Positions 14,101 to 26,902 of a DNA stretch of 64,000 bases are shown piece by piece. The DNA comes from Nemopilema nomurai (Eukaryota; Cnidaria; Scyphozoa; Rhizostomeae; Rhizostomatidae). The stretch spans positions 1,116,001 through 1,180,000 of the forward strand of contig ML133503.1 of NCBI GenBank assembly GCA_003864495.1, written 5' to 3'. The translations under genes and the position numbers were made by a program. Every line of letters begins with the position of its first letter. The stretch's first letter is position 1. The notes under the pieces are model-generated. The model did no database searches and was not told where the DNA came from. It saw only the letters and a list, made by a program, of their open reading frames with translations.

Positions 14101-17100
14101 GTCAGATGGCAAACGGAGAAAAGCACCCGCAAGAGGCACAGTTTATCTCGTGGCTTTCCTTCTGAAATTCACTATTCATACAAACATGTCTAGATAAGGC
14201 TTTTTTACGATCCAAACCATCATTTGATTTTTGCAATGCTCCAATGCTTGCTTGCAACTGGCCAGGGTATCTCACGAGGCAAGTTCCCCAAGTAAATCTC
14301 CCCTGAAGTTCATCTTCATTGGCCTGGACGTTTTAATTTGTTGTATTTGTTTGTTTTCTCGATACCTAAACATTTTCCCCAGCATGCTTCAAGCTTAATT
14401 GCATCGTGTCCTCTATATTACGCAGTTTATCGGAAATTCAATTGAGCACACTGTAGATTTTGTTAATCCAAAAAGTTGCAGCATCCTATAATCTCTCAAG
14501 AGGGTGCTATTTTTCACAGTTTACATTCTGCCGATTTTTTAATGGCTTGAAATTATCACATCTGCCGGTTGACATTTGGAGATTTATTGACATGTTTTGT
14601 TGCCATATATATCGGGTTTAAAAAAGGTTCTGTTTATTTGCGCTTTTTACTTGTTAAGGCCCCGGTTCCCGCTATAAACAAAAACTTTACAAACCAAGAA
14701 CCTCACCAGTCCTTTGGCTACTTGGTGTATTTATAGTTGCCGTCTGTGTAGGCTTATTGTCATACCATAAGCCATTAACGACTGCATTCTCTGTTGAAGT
14801 GGGTGCAGTGCGATATGCGCTATTTGGAGCTGGAAGTTCTTGGAAAATTCAGTGTTGTTATGGCTGATCCACCGTGGGACATCCATATGGAGGTAGGCAG
14901 TCGTTTCTTCCTTTGCTGTCTCTATCACAATATAAAGCTTTGCCATTCGCGCGAGGGTCGAACCAGTATTTACTATCTGAGGTTTTATGGCAGACTAATA
15001 TTGTTTTGGTTTTTTACACGGCTAGGCTAAATCTCATTTTGACTGGACACCAGCTAAGGCTATGTACTAATACTTTGATTTTGAATTGATTCATTATATT
15101 TTCTGATTTACGCCATTGTTTATATGTTTACGCGTGATCATGATTTCAACTTCGTGTCATCAAAATGAACTTATGCAGACTGACGATTCAAGGAGGACAT
15201 TCTATCGTTTGTCACGAACATCTTTTAAATTATGCTCAACAACACCTTGCCCTGACTAAAGATACTTCAAAATATGATTTGATTTTGATGTTCACTTTTA
15301 TTGGTCTTTCCTGTTTGGCCCTTTTCAGGCCACCTCTAAAACTGCTAGAAATGTCATATATTCTCTATTGTTTGTGAGTCTCTGGAATTAGTTCAAACCT
15401 TTAAGACATGTGACAGTTTATGCTCTTTTTGGAACAGTTGCCCTATGGTACAATGCAAGACAACGAAATGAGGAACTTGAGGGTTGGCGATTTGCAGGAT
15501 GACGGCTTCATCTTTCTTTGGGTTACTGGACGGTAAGGGTCTAACTTCAATCTAGCTAATGCGTTGAAGGGGTCATGATAGATAAAGATTACACGCTAAA
15601 GACATAAAGGAGAGGTCAGGTATCCATGATGACCACGAAAAAGAGGTAACCCTTGAGAAGGACACGCGACAAGTGCACCCGAAGAAGGCCGTATCGTTTG
15701 TACCATCAATAGTACCATCTTTCTTTTGTATGTCTAGCAGCATTCGATCTGAAGATTACCAGGGACGTCACGGGGAGCTGGTCTGATTTCGTGTGTTTAA
15801 TCCTGAGCAACACAACCGGAAACCTTAGCACTTTTTTGTATCCAAGTGCAGACAATCTACCATTTTCACTTCTATGAAAAGCCAACCGGTTTTATTCTAT
15901 AACCAACACTGGTGTGGTATTTTGTAGTGGCCCTAGTTTCGCATAGTTGAACGGAAAATAAACACCATAGTTCTCTTTTTCATACGACAATCATCAGAGT
16001 ATGCAAACGTCGGAGAGTGACCATAGGTGTCAGCTGTAGATCAAAGACCACATGATTGGCTGCAGTAAACGGCGTGTGATTGGCTGTGCTATAACCAATC
16101 ACCAATCACGCTTCCCCTTAGACCTGCCCAAGTGAGAAGATGAACTCTTTTTGTTTACTCAAAATGGACTGGGCATTGTTATGTAGACAGGCCATGCCTA
16201 ATGATTCGAAACTATGCAAAGTTGTGAGTCCGTTTTTTATCAATATTTAAAATTTTTGCAGTACGAAACATTCATTTATCCTTTCTATTTTATAGAGCTA
16301 TGGAACTCGGGAGAGAATGTCTTCTTGTTTGGGGGTAAGTCTGTTCATTTTCTAAGCGAAGACTGTTGGCTGATCTCAAAAATGAAGGGCAGTTTGTAAC
16401 TACAATTCGCTAATTTATGGCGCGTTTTCCATTGAAATGTAATCAGTCAAATCCGATCTCTTCAAATCCAGTTTTCGACAGCCTTGATGTATGACAGATT
16501 GCAAGAAATATGAATATTCAGTTGTTAGTGACTTTGAATGGGGAAAGTAATTTTTACATTTTTAGGCATCCTGTTCCGTTAGTGAGGGAGAGGAAAGTAT
16601 ATCATAATTTCACTTCATGGAGGAGTCTATATCCTGAGCTTTGGTTTGTTTTCTTGATAGGTACGAGCGGGTGGATGAGATCATTTGGGTGAAGACGAAT
16701 CAACTGCAGCGACTTATTCGCACGGGAAGAACTGGACATTGGATCAACCATGGAAAAGAACATTGCCTTGTATGTGATACTTGATCATATGCTTTTACGT
16801 GGGACGGAAAGGGTTAGAAAACGGGGATGGGTGTTCACCTTCTGGTCATTTGCTTAAAACTAACCCTGCAGATGCAGGGTAGAATTGCCAACTAAAAGTA
16901 ATGATGGGTAATTCATCGGTGTTATCAAACAAGTTTATGTTTTGTCGCCATGACAATTGTTTTATTAACGGGGCTATCAGCCCTTCATTGGTCCATGACA
17001 CATTGTCCCTATGATCTCTTACTTTTCATCTGACACCTTAATGTACCCGTGGCACCTTATTGTGTCAGTGGCACCTTATTGTGCCTTTGACACCTTATTG

Positions 17101-18292
17101 AAAATGTTTTGCAGGTTGGCAGAAAAGGGAATCCAAAGAATATAAATGTTGGGCTGGACTGCGATGTTCTCGTCTCTGAGGTTCAATGCTTCCTTATTAC
17201 CGACTTTTCTCTACCTCATTGTCTCTCTCTATCGACTTAAATAAATCTTTACCTAAGAAGAGCTCCATTCTTTTCGCCACCCAATGTGAACATGTCAAAT
17301 ATCACGTGCCATCATTTTGTGTTTTTGCGATATTTTTCATTCTATATAAACCAACCGTAAACCGATAGCTGTTGTTTACTTGTCTGTTATGACAAATGAT
17401 TGTCTTCATAGTTTAGGACTATCCGTTCTGTAGTAACCCTCTTTTACGAAGAAGTTTAATTGGAAATTTGGTTGCTGTAGGTTCGGGACACCAGCCACAA
17501 ACCGGATGAAATTTACGGATTAATCGAGCGCTTGTCTCCTGGGACACGAAAAATTGGTACGTAGTCATTGTGCCAGAGGCGTTTTGGTTAACTGCACGGC
17601 TATTTTAGACTGATTAGACGAATATTTGTAAGGTGACAACGAATCATGAAAGGTTTTAGAATGTTATTGGCATGTGCGTCTTTCATTGCACATATAATAT
17701 CAATTTTGATTTCAACCATCCTTTGCTATTTCTAGAGCTTTTTGGACGACAACACAATGTGCAGCCTAATTGGTGAGTTGCATAGGTTTAATATATCCAT
17801 GCATTATGTATCAAGTAATTTTTTATTTAGAGAAACAAGTGGTAAAAACAAATACCATAAAGTGTTGCTAAATGAGATTGTGTATCGGCCTGATAAACAT
17901 GGTTCATTAATAAAGGATACGTTTTCCGCTAAACCCGCAGTGCCTCGCTTAGAAACAGTGCTAGTTCGGAATAGTTGCTGAAGAACGGTAATGGACCTAT
18001 CATAATGAAGGGTTAACCCTGTTCATTCATTTCTTCAGTTATTTGAATTGTGTTGCTATTACTTACAACTCGGCTCTGCATCCGATTTCAACTTGTGTTT
18101 AGAACTGGTTTAACATTTTGCTGATTACAATTTGTGCATCACTTTATTTACCTTGGTAGGATCACCCTTGGCAACCAGCTACGAGGAGTGAACTTGGTGG
18201 ATCCCGACGTTGTGAAGCGGTTCAAGGATAAGTACCCGGACGGCAACTGTTTGAAACCGGTCGCTGCTCCGGTCCCACAACAAGGACAATAG
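2117..18292 (+). CDS. METTL3: N6-adenosine-methyltransferase catalytic subunit METTL3
   Basis: METTL3 is the S-adenosylmethionine-dependent writer of m6A on mRNA and works in the nucleus as a heterodimer with METTL14. Exons placed by splice sites and phase: 2117-2264, 2885-3057, 3467-3540, 7724-7757, 8754-8851, 9559-9594, 10494-10547, 10740-10859, 11206-11242, 11674-11729, 12223-12315, 13128-13169, 14800-14892, 15438-15532, 16296-16334, 16661-16769, 17115-17180, 17481-17556, 17736-17772 and 18160-18292 (stop TAG). The start [13 protein letters not shown] matches the family N-terminus. A basic, serine-rich linker (8754-8851) resembles the nuclear-localisation region. Cysteine-rich exons 10740-11729 form the CCCH zinc-finger pair. 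The catalytic DPPW motif is at 14866-14877 ([11 protein letters not shown]). The methyltransferase core follows, with [15 protein letters not shown] and [13 protein letters not shown]. About 537 residues are accounted for against about 580 in human. One exon, entering in phase 2 and leaving in phase 0, is still missing between 3541 and 7723. No disabling change was seen. Confidence 0.95.
3250..3440. repeat. 98-bp tandem duplication in a METTL3 intron
   Basis: The segment beginning GGATGTCTTTGGTTATCTG at 3250 is repeated almost exactly from 3348. The second copy has a few substitutions and a small deletion near its end. Both copies lie in the intron between METTL3 exons ending at 3057 and starting at 3467. 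No coding or splice function is suggested. Confidence 0.8.
3541..7723. other. METTL3: Long METTL3 intron region, missing exon
   Basis: The phase of the flanking exons (2 in, 0 out) and the family alignment require at least one more METTL3 exon here. It should encode the stretch between ALIR and [11 protein letters not shown] could not place it with confidence. A segment at 6056-6151 has a good acceptor and donor and reads RPNDHSRL at its start, but it leaves in phase 2 and aligns poorly. The rest is AT-rich with no recognised gene. Confidence 0.5.
16076..16102. repeat. Short perfect stem-loop with CCAAT cores
   Basis: GTGATTGG and CCAATCAC are perfect reverse complements separated by 11 bases. 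They lie in the METTL3 intron before the exon at 16296. Further ATTGGCT and CCAATCA copies flank the stem. This could be a remnant of a small inverted-repeat element; nothing shows that it is functional. Confidence 0.5.
17032..17100. repeat. METTL3: Four-copy 19-bp tandem repeat in METTL3 intron
   Basis: The core G(A/G)CACCTTA recurs at 17032, 17051, 17070 and 17089, an exact 19-bp period with variable bases between cores. The array ends about 15 bases upstream of the acceptor of the exon at 17115, so it overlaps the branch-point region of that intron. Confidence 0.8.
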
Positions 18293-19834
18293 GCCCAAAA
18301 CGTTGGCAATTTACAACAAGCAACATCCGAGTACACGTGCTGGTGTCACATGGGACGTGGCAGCTCGTTGGTGCCGCGAAAACATGGAGAAGATTCTTGG
18401 CTTCGTAGTCTCTTTTTAGGGTAGATGACTTGAGAGGCCTGCGAGAATTTGAGCCATGGCGGAAACGAAACTGGAATGGATTTGTCAAAATTGACCGGGC
18501 TGATCCAAAGACAAAGACTACATGTCATGTCATTTTCATTGTAAATACTCGGGGAATATATCAAATCAGGCTCGAGTTTTTATCGAAAGATTTCCAAACT
18601 TAACACTTTCCTGATTCTTAATATCTGTACAACTTTCTCGGGATTTGAATCAACAGCTAGATTGAAGGGTTGTCCGGTATAAAGGTTGGAATGGATAAGG
18701 CACAGTCGCCAGTTATGGCACATTTCACTTGTAGGCACGTGCGAATTAGGCACTAGGCTGGTACTCCGTTTTCCCACATTTTTCGCGTCAGAGTTGTTTG
18801 CGTTTTACAAAAGCCTTTAAATGGTATATACAATACGGAACTTTTTTCTACTTACATAAACATATTTTTTTAAAAACTAGAACATTTCGTTAAACAAAAA
18901 TCATGAAAAAATATAACATTTCTATAAACAAAATTCTGAACAAAATAACACCATTTTTAATAACATAGGCTATATACTATATGCTTGAGAAAATGTTTTT
19001 ATTAATCCGTGTTTAATTTCAGAATTTTATGCACAGTTAAGTCAACAGATTATGAGTGAAATGATAATTTGGCCAGTTAAGTCAACAGATTATAAGTGAA
19101 ATGGAATTAGAAAGATAGTTCCAAAATACCAGGCTCAAAACCAAGTCGTGACACTACTGGGGATAACCCGATGAAAAATTGCTCTGGCATTAGAGATGTG
19201 TTACATGTTCTGAATATTACCAGGGTCTTAATTCAAGGTATTCTGCAAGATATTCGGGAAGTAATTTAAGAACAAAATTATGCAATGTGAACTACAGCCG
19301 CAACCACGTACCAAATATTTGACAGCTATCATAATCATCAAGCCTCATTCAGCAAGAAAGGAGCGGGCCTGGATCAATCACGAGCATCCAAATGCACTCT
19401 GTGTCGCTGAATTCAAAACCGAGGGATAGGAAAGGATTTTCTTCTTCATTAAGCAGCTGTTTAGTATGCTCGAGACGGCACCAGTGCTCCAGTTCTCTGA
19501 AGAGTGCTCCACACAGCCTTTGTCATTCACTCCAGAGACTTGATCTCTCAAGTTTAATACAGTCGCTGAGCTTGGCATCAATCACATCATAGTTAGCATT
19601 TATAGCACTCTTGTCATATAGGTGCCCATCCTTTATATAAGATACTTTGAATAATAGGTATGAGGCCAACGTTAGCCTTTTTTGCAAGTGCCGCCGCCTC
19701 TTTGAGCGTTTCTTGATCCGTTGAAATAAGCAAACGTTACCCGGGATTAATCAGTGGTTCTAATTGAATGATAGGTGACCGGCTAGGGATGGATCATGGC
19801 CCCACCCTTGATTTACCAATAATCTAGCATCGGT
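18293..19834. other. Intergenic region between convergent genes
   Basis: METTL3 ends from the left and the gene on the minus strand ends from the right, so this 1.5 kb must hold both 3' UTRs. Open frames on the minus strand at 18148-18777 are antisense shadows of the last METTL3 exon or of UTR sequence. A short direct repeat, CAGTTAAGTCAACAGATTAT, occurs near 19034 and again near 19074. No further gene was seen. Confidence 0.6.
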
Positions 19835-22800
19835 TTACCAATAAATCGAAAAGCCACCTCTACTGCTTTCCATTTGTCTAAATAATGCGAGTCTTCTTTT
19901 CTTCTCCGGCAGTAATGCGTCACATGACCCACTTGATCTTGCTTCATCTTGTCTTCTGCAGGACCTTGACTTCAGATGCGTCTTTTTTTTACCAACATTA
20001 ATGCGGACATCATCAACATTGGCACTCTCCTGCTTGCACTTTGATGCAGCTCCTCCATTTGGGACACCATCTAAATCCCCATCAATCATTTCGAGCTTCG
20101 GAGATATGTTACTGAGCATTGAAAGCGTCATATTAGACTGACCAGGTTGCTCTTCGCTGTCTATCGGGCTTCCGATCCCAGATTCAAACCATTCTTCTTT
20201 CGAGCTTTTGGTGCAGGTCTCTAGAGACAGCGTGCTGTCATCTGATGATATGTTGATCACCTCTTTACCTTTTTTCTTCTCCTCTGATGATATGTAGATC
20301 ACCTCTTTTCCTTTTTTCAATTCCCGCTCCGCCCTATTGATTGAACTGAGCAATGACAGCGCAACTTTGCCATACGCACCCCCCGTGCATGTCGGGTCCA
20401 TTTCACATAGAGGATCAGATCGTGGTGTTCTCCCTGAACACGGCGAAAACTTAAGTGAGAATTCCTCGTTCATTCCACCTGTTTTTGGCCTGAAAGAGAA
20501 GCTTGAAATATCGTTGCCATTCTTGTCAAGTCGCTCGTCGATGGTGGCATCGAAATCGATATCTTCTTCAGAATCCAAGATTGCACTATCTAAGGGCTTT
20601 GTGCGGTCTTCAGAAAAGAGCGAAATTTCGTGGTTGAATTTCGTGGCAGAACTACTTAAACTATTTGTAGTGGATGTTGTCAACACACTGTCATCAAGTG
20701 TCAATGGGTCTCTAATCGGAGAGAGCTGGAAAACGCTCTCTGGATTCGGCGGATAGGAATCTTTCCAAGGAGTAAATTTCCGCTCCGAAGAATTGCTCGC
20801 TGCATGGAAATCTTGCTGGCTTTTATGAGTTACAAACAAACTGCTTTCTCTTTCGCCTTCGCTGCCATCATCTTGAGAGTTCTCGTCCAGCTCATAATGC
20901 CGTACAAAGAGCGTTTTGCGCAAAATGGCGCGATAGGCCTCCAAATTATTGTCGCTCTTGCCTGAAAGGTGCTCCTCGAACAAATCACCAAACTAGAATA
21001 ATTAAGAAAGAATGAAATAAGAGAAGAATTAAAAAAAAGAGTAAATCACCAAAAGGCACCTATGTTGCCATTATCATTGTGATCTTGATATCTCCCATCT
21101 TGATGATGCTTTCTGTATATTTCCCGCCATAACACAAGCTTTAAACAAATGACAGTTCTTCTTGTTGCCTTTACTTTTTAGAAAAGTGTAAAGGATTAAA
21201 ACAGAATGATGATAGGAATGATTAGAGAATGGCAAATGATTTCAAGTTCAAACACAAATAAAACAAATAAGTCATAAAAATCATATCTGCATCAACAATG
21301 AGGTTGCTTTAAACAAAAAGTAGGCCAATTTACTTTGCATAGGTGCCACCATACAAGCTGGTGTTAATTGAACCTGACATTTTCAGATATCTTTACTTTA
21401 AAATGGAGTTGGTCATTCTGTACGAGTGAAGCATGAAGCACACATACCTTTATCAAGATGTTGTTTCCCAATGCCTGTTGTACTGCCTGCATCATTTCAC
21501 TGAATTCCTTGATGCAGGCTTCTCTTGCTGCCACCTCAGAGGATATTTCAACAACCTTTTCCCATTGGGACAATATCATCCTGCTCTGTGCACTAATGTT
21601 GCGCTCCAGTTCATCTATTTCATGTTCCATCTGCATCAATAAATCAAATCAACAAATTAAAAATATATTTGAGGGTTGAAAAGCCTTGTGTTAATTTTTA
21701 AAGGGAAAGAGCATAGCTTAGAAGAACAACAATTAAAGTTTTTTCGTTTAATGCATGTGATTCAAACCATAACTATACTTTTTCCAAAATTTAAGAAGTA
21801 TCTTTAAGTAGATTTACTACTTCCAGTGCAACATTACTCAAGCACTTTGTAATAGATGATGCTTAATGAACAATAATTTTCATTTAAAATATATTCAAAT
21901 GGTTTGCATTCAAAAGAAACCTCTCAGATCAAGACACTTTAGCAGCTTCTTTTGTACAGTCACATGGTAAACTGATAGATCTCATGCTACCTTTGGCAAA
22001 AGGCTTCAAAAAATGCTTGGCGCAAAAAGGCCTAATCAATAATTTAGCTCACCAGGCTCTCCACGAAGGAGTCTTCACAACCAAACAATGCATCCAGTAA
22101 TTTTCTATCCACTGGTTGATCTATGACTCTGAGCTTTTGCAGAACAATCTATGTTTGTTAAAAAAGTAAGCTATCAACTCAAAAGTTATACAAACAAAAC
22201 TGTAACTAGCAGAAAATACCATTTCCTAAGCCTTCCTCTCTTGTTCTTGATGGTAGAAATGAGTTTCCAGCTTTCATATATTGCTAAAAGTTTTATTATT
22301 ATTCCTTGCTTTAGATACATTTTACAGCATTGTATGCTTTAGTTTGTTATGGCAAAATTCCATTAAGCATTTTTAAAATCTAACTATCGAAAACTTCAGT
22401 AATGAAAGATCAATTCTAAGCGCTACCGAATGCACTTTTTTCAACTTCTACATAAGGAGAAAGCAAACCATTACCTGTAATTTGGTACTAAGCCATGAAT
22501 TGAGAATGTCATATCTCAAATTTTTGACTTTGACAACAGTGGTCAAGAACTGAAGCATCTCTAGCAGGATTGGGAGCTTTGACTGATCATACTGCAAAAT
22601 TGTCCTGCCAACTTTTAGCATGGTCAGAGAAAATAGTCTGCATCCCACATAACAAGTAAAGTCATGTGCAATTTGGGTTGTGCTGAAAAGTTTAGAGATT
22701 TCATGAGAGCTATGATAAAGTAGAAATTAGGGATTTTATTAATTGGATTTGATGCATACAGTTATACAATTCAATGATGCACACAGGTTTAGCAAATTTT

Positions 22801-24090
22801 CATAATTTCTTTTCAAATATTCTAAAACCCATTCTGAATGCAAATGACAACATTTGCATTATTCGAATGCCCCTTTAAAGGGATTTCAGCTGATACCACT
22901 TTGAAAGTTTTAAAACTTTGTAGACTGTGCAAAGAGTGACATTTAGCTGGTTAGTCAAAGGGTCTACTAAAAGCTTTTGTCAGAAATATTTGTAACCAGC
23001 TTTGATCTGTTCTTATTTGAAATCTGCAAAGTAAATGTATCATGCTGATGATTCAATCAAACATTAGAGCTAAGAGAAGTTCAACCGCACTTTAGTTGAG
23101 ATCATCCATTGCTTGTCTGGGGATTGATGATGAAAATCCATGTCCAAGTATGAAGTGTCAAATCCGAGAGGGACGGAGGCAGAGACATTAAATTTGACAA
23201 GAAATGACCCTAGGGGCAAAGCCAGAGTTTTCTCGACAGAAAATTTTTGGAACAAAATTGAACATAAAAGCCACGTCATAAGGATTTGTATCTTGTCTAC
23301 GAAAGATGCTTGTGGGCCTGCATATCGTATCATAAGGCCTAAGCACGCACCTGAATTGAATTTCGATTATTGGCGAAATCATTACAAAAAATGAGAGATT
23401 TCAATCACCTCGCACTTGAATGCTTCTCAGCTGCGAAACTTATGCATGATCAGAACGCCATTATTAATGAGGCAGTTAACTCACAAAAATTGAAACAGAG
23501 AGGAAGTGCAGCTGTAGTAGAAAAGTTGTTTCGTTCTTCACCTCCAATTTTGAAAATGCGGAGGAGCCGAGCTTCGCAGCGACGGAAATTTAGTGTGTTG
23601 ACAAAAAAGATGGGAAAAGTAACTGAACTCCTATGCTTATAATCAGCTTTGAAAAGTAGAAACCATCATAATTTTAAGGAAAGAGGACACCATCACATCA
23701 AACTCTGAAAAGCATTTATGTAGATTCATAGGATTGCAAGTATGTTTTTGTGATTTCCAGTGATCTACGACGCAAGTTTTCAGTTCTTTTGTTTATTTAC
23801 AAATACACTTCCGTATTTAAAACTGTTACACACCAAAACAGTAAGCTGATAAAGTTTTCAAATACATTAACTGGATAAATGACTCACAATTGACTCAATG
23901 CTCTCCAATTTTCCAGTAATCCAGACAGACTTGTTTTTTTATTTTGTTGTTAACTAATTAATCTTTGACTATTCTTAAATTTTTAAGTGTAAGGAATTCA
24001 CATAATAGAAAACCTTTGTCCTGGAATAATGAGGACTTTGGATGCTGTTGGCAGTCCATTTAGACCATTGTTTTGAAGAAAGCTAAACAT
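19835..24090 (-). CDS. Uncharacterised helical protein with tandem SUMO-interacting-like motifs
   Basis: I do not recognise this family. Exons on the minus strand, all in matching phase: 24090-24014 (start MFSFLQNNGLNGL), 23929-23888, 22637-22475, 22148-22053, 21630-21448 and 20992-19835 (stop TAA). They give 572 residues. The first 200 residues or so look helical and leucine-rich. Exon 5 (MEHEIDELERNI onwards) looks like a short coiled coil. The final exon encodes about 385 residues of acidic, serine-rich, probably disordered sequence. It contains two copies of a 15-residue unit, EVIYISSEE and EVINISSDD, which match the consensus for SUMO-interacting motifs followed by acidic or phosphorylatable residues. 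The tail ends in a basic stretch with EKKRR, a possible nuclear signal. Together these suggest a nuclear protein, which is inference. Exon 23929-23888 rests on phase agreement and has a poor pyrimidine tract, so it is the least certain. The gene starts 1.1 kb downstream of the MAF1 stop. Confidence 0.7.
23391..23642 (+). other. Small unrecognised open frame inside an intron, opposite strand
   Basis: An ATG at 23391 opens an 83-codon frame ending TAA at 23640-23642. The predicted peptide is basic near its end (MRRSRASQRRK). Another plus-strand frame (23140-23394) runs into it in a different phase. It lies antisense in the intron between exons 23929-23888 and 22637-22475 of the minus-strand gene. 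No family is recognised. It may be chance or a decayed insertion. Confidence 0.2.
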
Positions 24091-25178
24091 TTTGGCATGA
24101 GGATTTCAAGAAATTTACAAATGATTGTTTATAAGGAAAACACCAAGGCTAACCCACAAAACTGCTGAAGGCTTTTGATAAAACTTTCAGATCTGAGCTA
24201 TTTAAAAAACAAAGATCTGACAGACAAAAAGGGCAAATGTGATAGAAATATATGATACAGTTACATTAAATACACCAACTAACTGTACAAGCAGCAAGCA
24301 ACCTATAGTAATATACAGTGAATTACAATGCTTAAACCTGTTATTGTATATATCAACAACATAGGCACAAAGTGAAAGCACAAATGGCATTCAGGGCAAG
24401 GGATATCTATGAAGGGAGAATCATAGACTGAAGGGATGCTATAAATATTTGAAAATAAAGAAGGCAACAGTGGGTATTTCCTTGGGTCATTGCAAAATAT
24501 GTGGTAAGGCCTGTGAATGTTTGGAATTGCACAGATGTCACACAACTAACATTGCACCTGATATAAAGCGCCTTGTACAGAATATACAGCACAAGATTGC
24601 ACAAAGTCTATATAGCCAGCATGCAGCAAAAAAGTAATCATAAAGAATATGACAGTGAAGTTGTGCGAAATCTTACTTGATTTCTGTATAAGCAATGGGC
24701 TTAAATTAGGAGGAAATTATCATACAAATTCTTAACACTAGTGCTAGAGTCTATGTGTGTCAAAATAGGGTACTTGCATCAACTGGTGCTTCAGACTACC
24801 AAAACCAGTATTCACAAGCCCCAAATAATGTGCTTCATATTACATTTTTTAATTAACTAAAAATTACAGGCTACAACAAGATGTACATGAACTGGTTTTG
24901 AAGTCCTTCTCATTCAGATGCTCTTGCAAACTCAAACAACATCAACATTTCAGGCACTACAAATAAACCCTTAAATACCAAATCTGTATCAACGAAGTGG
25001 TAACTTATTCCTGACACCAAACAAAGTCACTATCAACAGACACAGATCTATGAAGAAGCACACAGACACTGTTGAAAAACATAATATTTATCTCATAGAA
25101 CATTAGTAGGGGAGGCTAGTTATGTACCATTGTGTACCAAAGATTTGATACATTCTCAGTCATCCACAATTTGAACCA

Positions 25179-26824
25179 TCAGCCACGTATTAAGGGAGTT
25201 AACCTGCAAAAGATGATCAGTATCAAGAACATATTCTTAGCACTGTCATGTTGAGTTCTAACAAAAAGTCTCATGCTTGACATTGCAAAGCACAAAACAA
25301 AGTTTTGGTGGCCAGTATAAGGAGATAAGTTCCTGAAAATGACTTGACAGCTTTTTCAAAGCTTGAGTACTAAAGTTGGGTGAAAATGATCCACTTCTGT
25401 TTTTGTAAGATAATTAAATTTAAATAAAAATGACCCTAACAAGTGAGAAGCCCAAATAGCATACCTGTCAGGGGTTGTCACTGGTGCATAATATTCCTCA
25501 TCTGGCATTTCCATGTCCAACTCCAAATCCATGATACCATCCCTGTCCAGAGCAGAATCATCACCGCTTGTTGCAAACAGGCTAAGAAGAAAGATTACTA
25601 GTTAGAGACGGCTCTTATGACAGAATATCGGGAATACAATACTGGTAAAACAGATGCTTCATTAGGCACGCTTAATTGACTTTCATCAGTGAGGTTCAAA
25701 ACCTGGCCTCTTCTGGAGGGTTCAAGTGAATGCCAATCATGCAAAAGAAAGCCAATCACATTTCCTTCCCTCATAGCCTGTCACACAGTTTTCAACCCAC
25801 CACAATTATCTTGTCAGCTTTTGTGAATTGCTAGCATTTGCATGCTCTGAGAGATTTCACGAGAGAAACTACAATGGTAAGAGCTGGCCTGGTCTACTTC
25901 ATGCTCAGTAATCACTGACAAACTTGCAGAAGGCTTCAAATACTTGAGATTTAAAAAATCATGTGGAAAGGGACCCTTGGTCAAAATGTTTTTAACCCTA
26001 AGCCTTTCATAAATATTCCCGATATTTTCAAAAACACCTGAATTTTTAGGTCTTTAGCTTGCCTTTCCAGACAAGATATATCTGACACCATTTGGAGCTA
26101 ATAGGAAAAGCCTACAACCGGATATGCCATGCATATGTTGCTGTTTCTACCAGAGCTGTTGCAAGAAACCTGAGGCTTCATGAAATACTTCTCTCCACTT
26201 TATCAAATATTCATGACTATAAATGAGCAAGAGCCAAGTGCTTAGCAAACAATTAAATAAAAACAAAATCAATATTTATATACATATATATACAAAATAA
26301 TCAATTTAATAAAATGGAAGGCAAGTGATGCAAACATGGATGTATTGAATGTTGAATATATAATTATAACATTAGCTAAAATATTCAAGACATCAAAAAT
26401 ATGTAATCTCTATGATTTTGTGAAGCTTTTGAATTTGAAAGTCAGTTTAGTGTTGTGTCTGTTTATTGCCTGATAGGGTGAGAGAGCAATGTCGGAACAG
26501 ATACTTTCAAGAATGTATTCCAGCGCACAGGGCACAAAACATGCATGTCATTGTCATTTACACGAACTAGCATCTTCTTCTAGAATGTGGTAGGTGTTGG
26601 TGTATTCTGTCAGTCAGTCAGTCTGTTGCATGGTGGGTTGGCTAGTCAGTTTGTCAGCCTTCTAGTGGCTAAGCTTGTAAAATGTAGTTCAGAATCGAGC
26701 TAACAAAAAATAATCAAAACAAAGATGAACATACAGTACTGACAAGCATTCTTTAATTCATGTATGCTCTAATGTAATTTATGCCCATTTATCATAAGCA
26801 AGTAGACACTAGTTGTTATTACTC

Positions 26825-26902
<78 letters not shown>

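Noticed and set aside
24481..24640. Plus-strand frame with cysteine pairs (CKICGKACEC) suggesting a zinc finger
   Set aside because: The frame is 62 codons, begins and ends without splice signals, and lacks a complete zinc-binding pattern.
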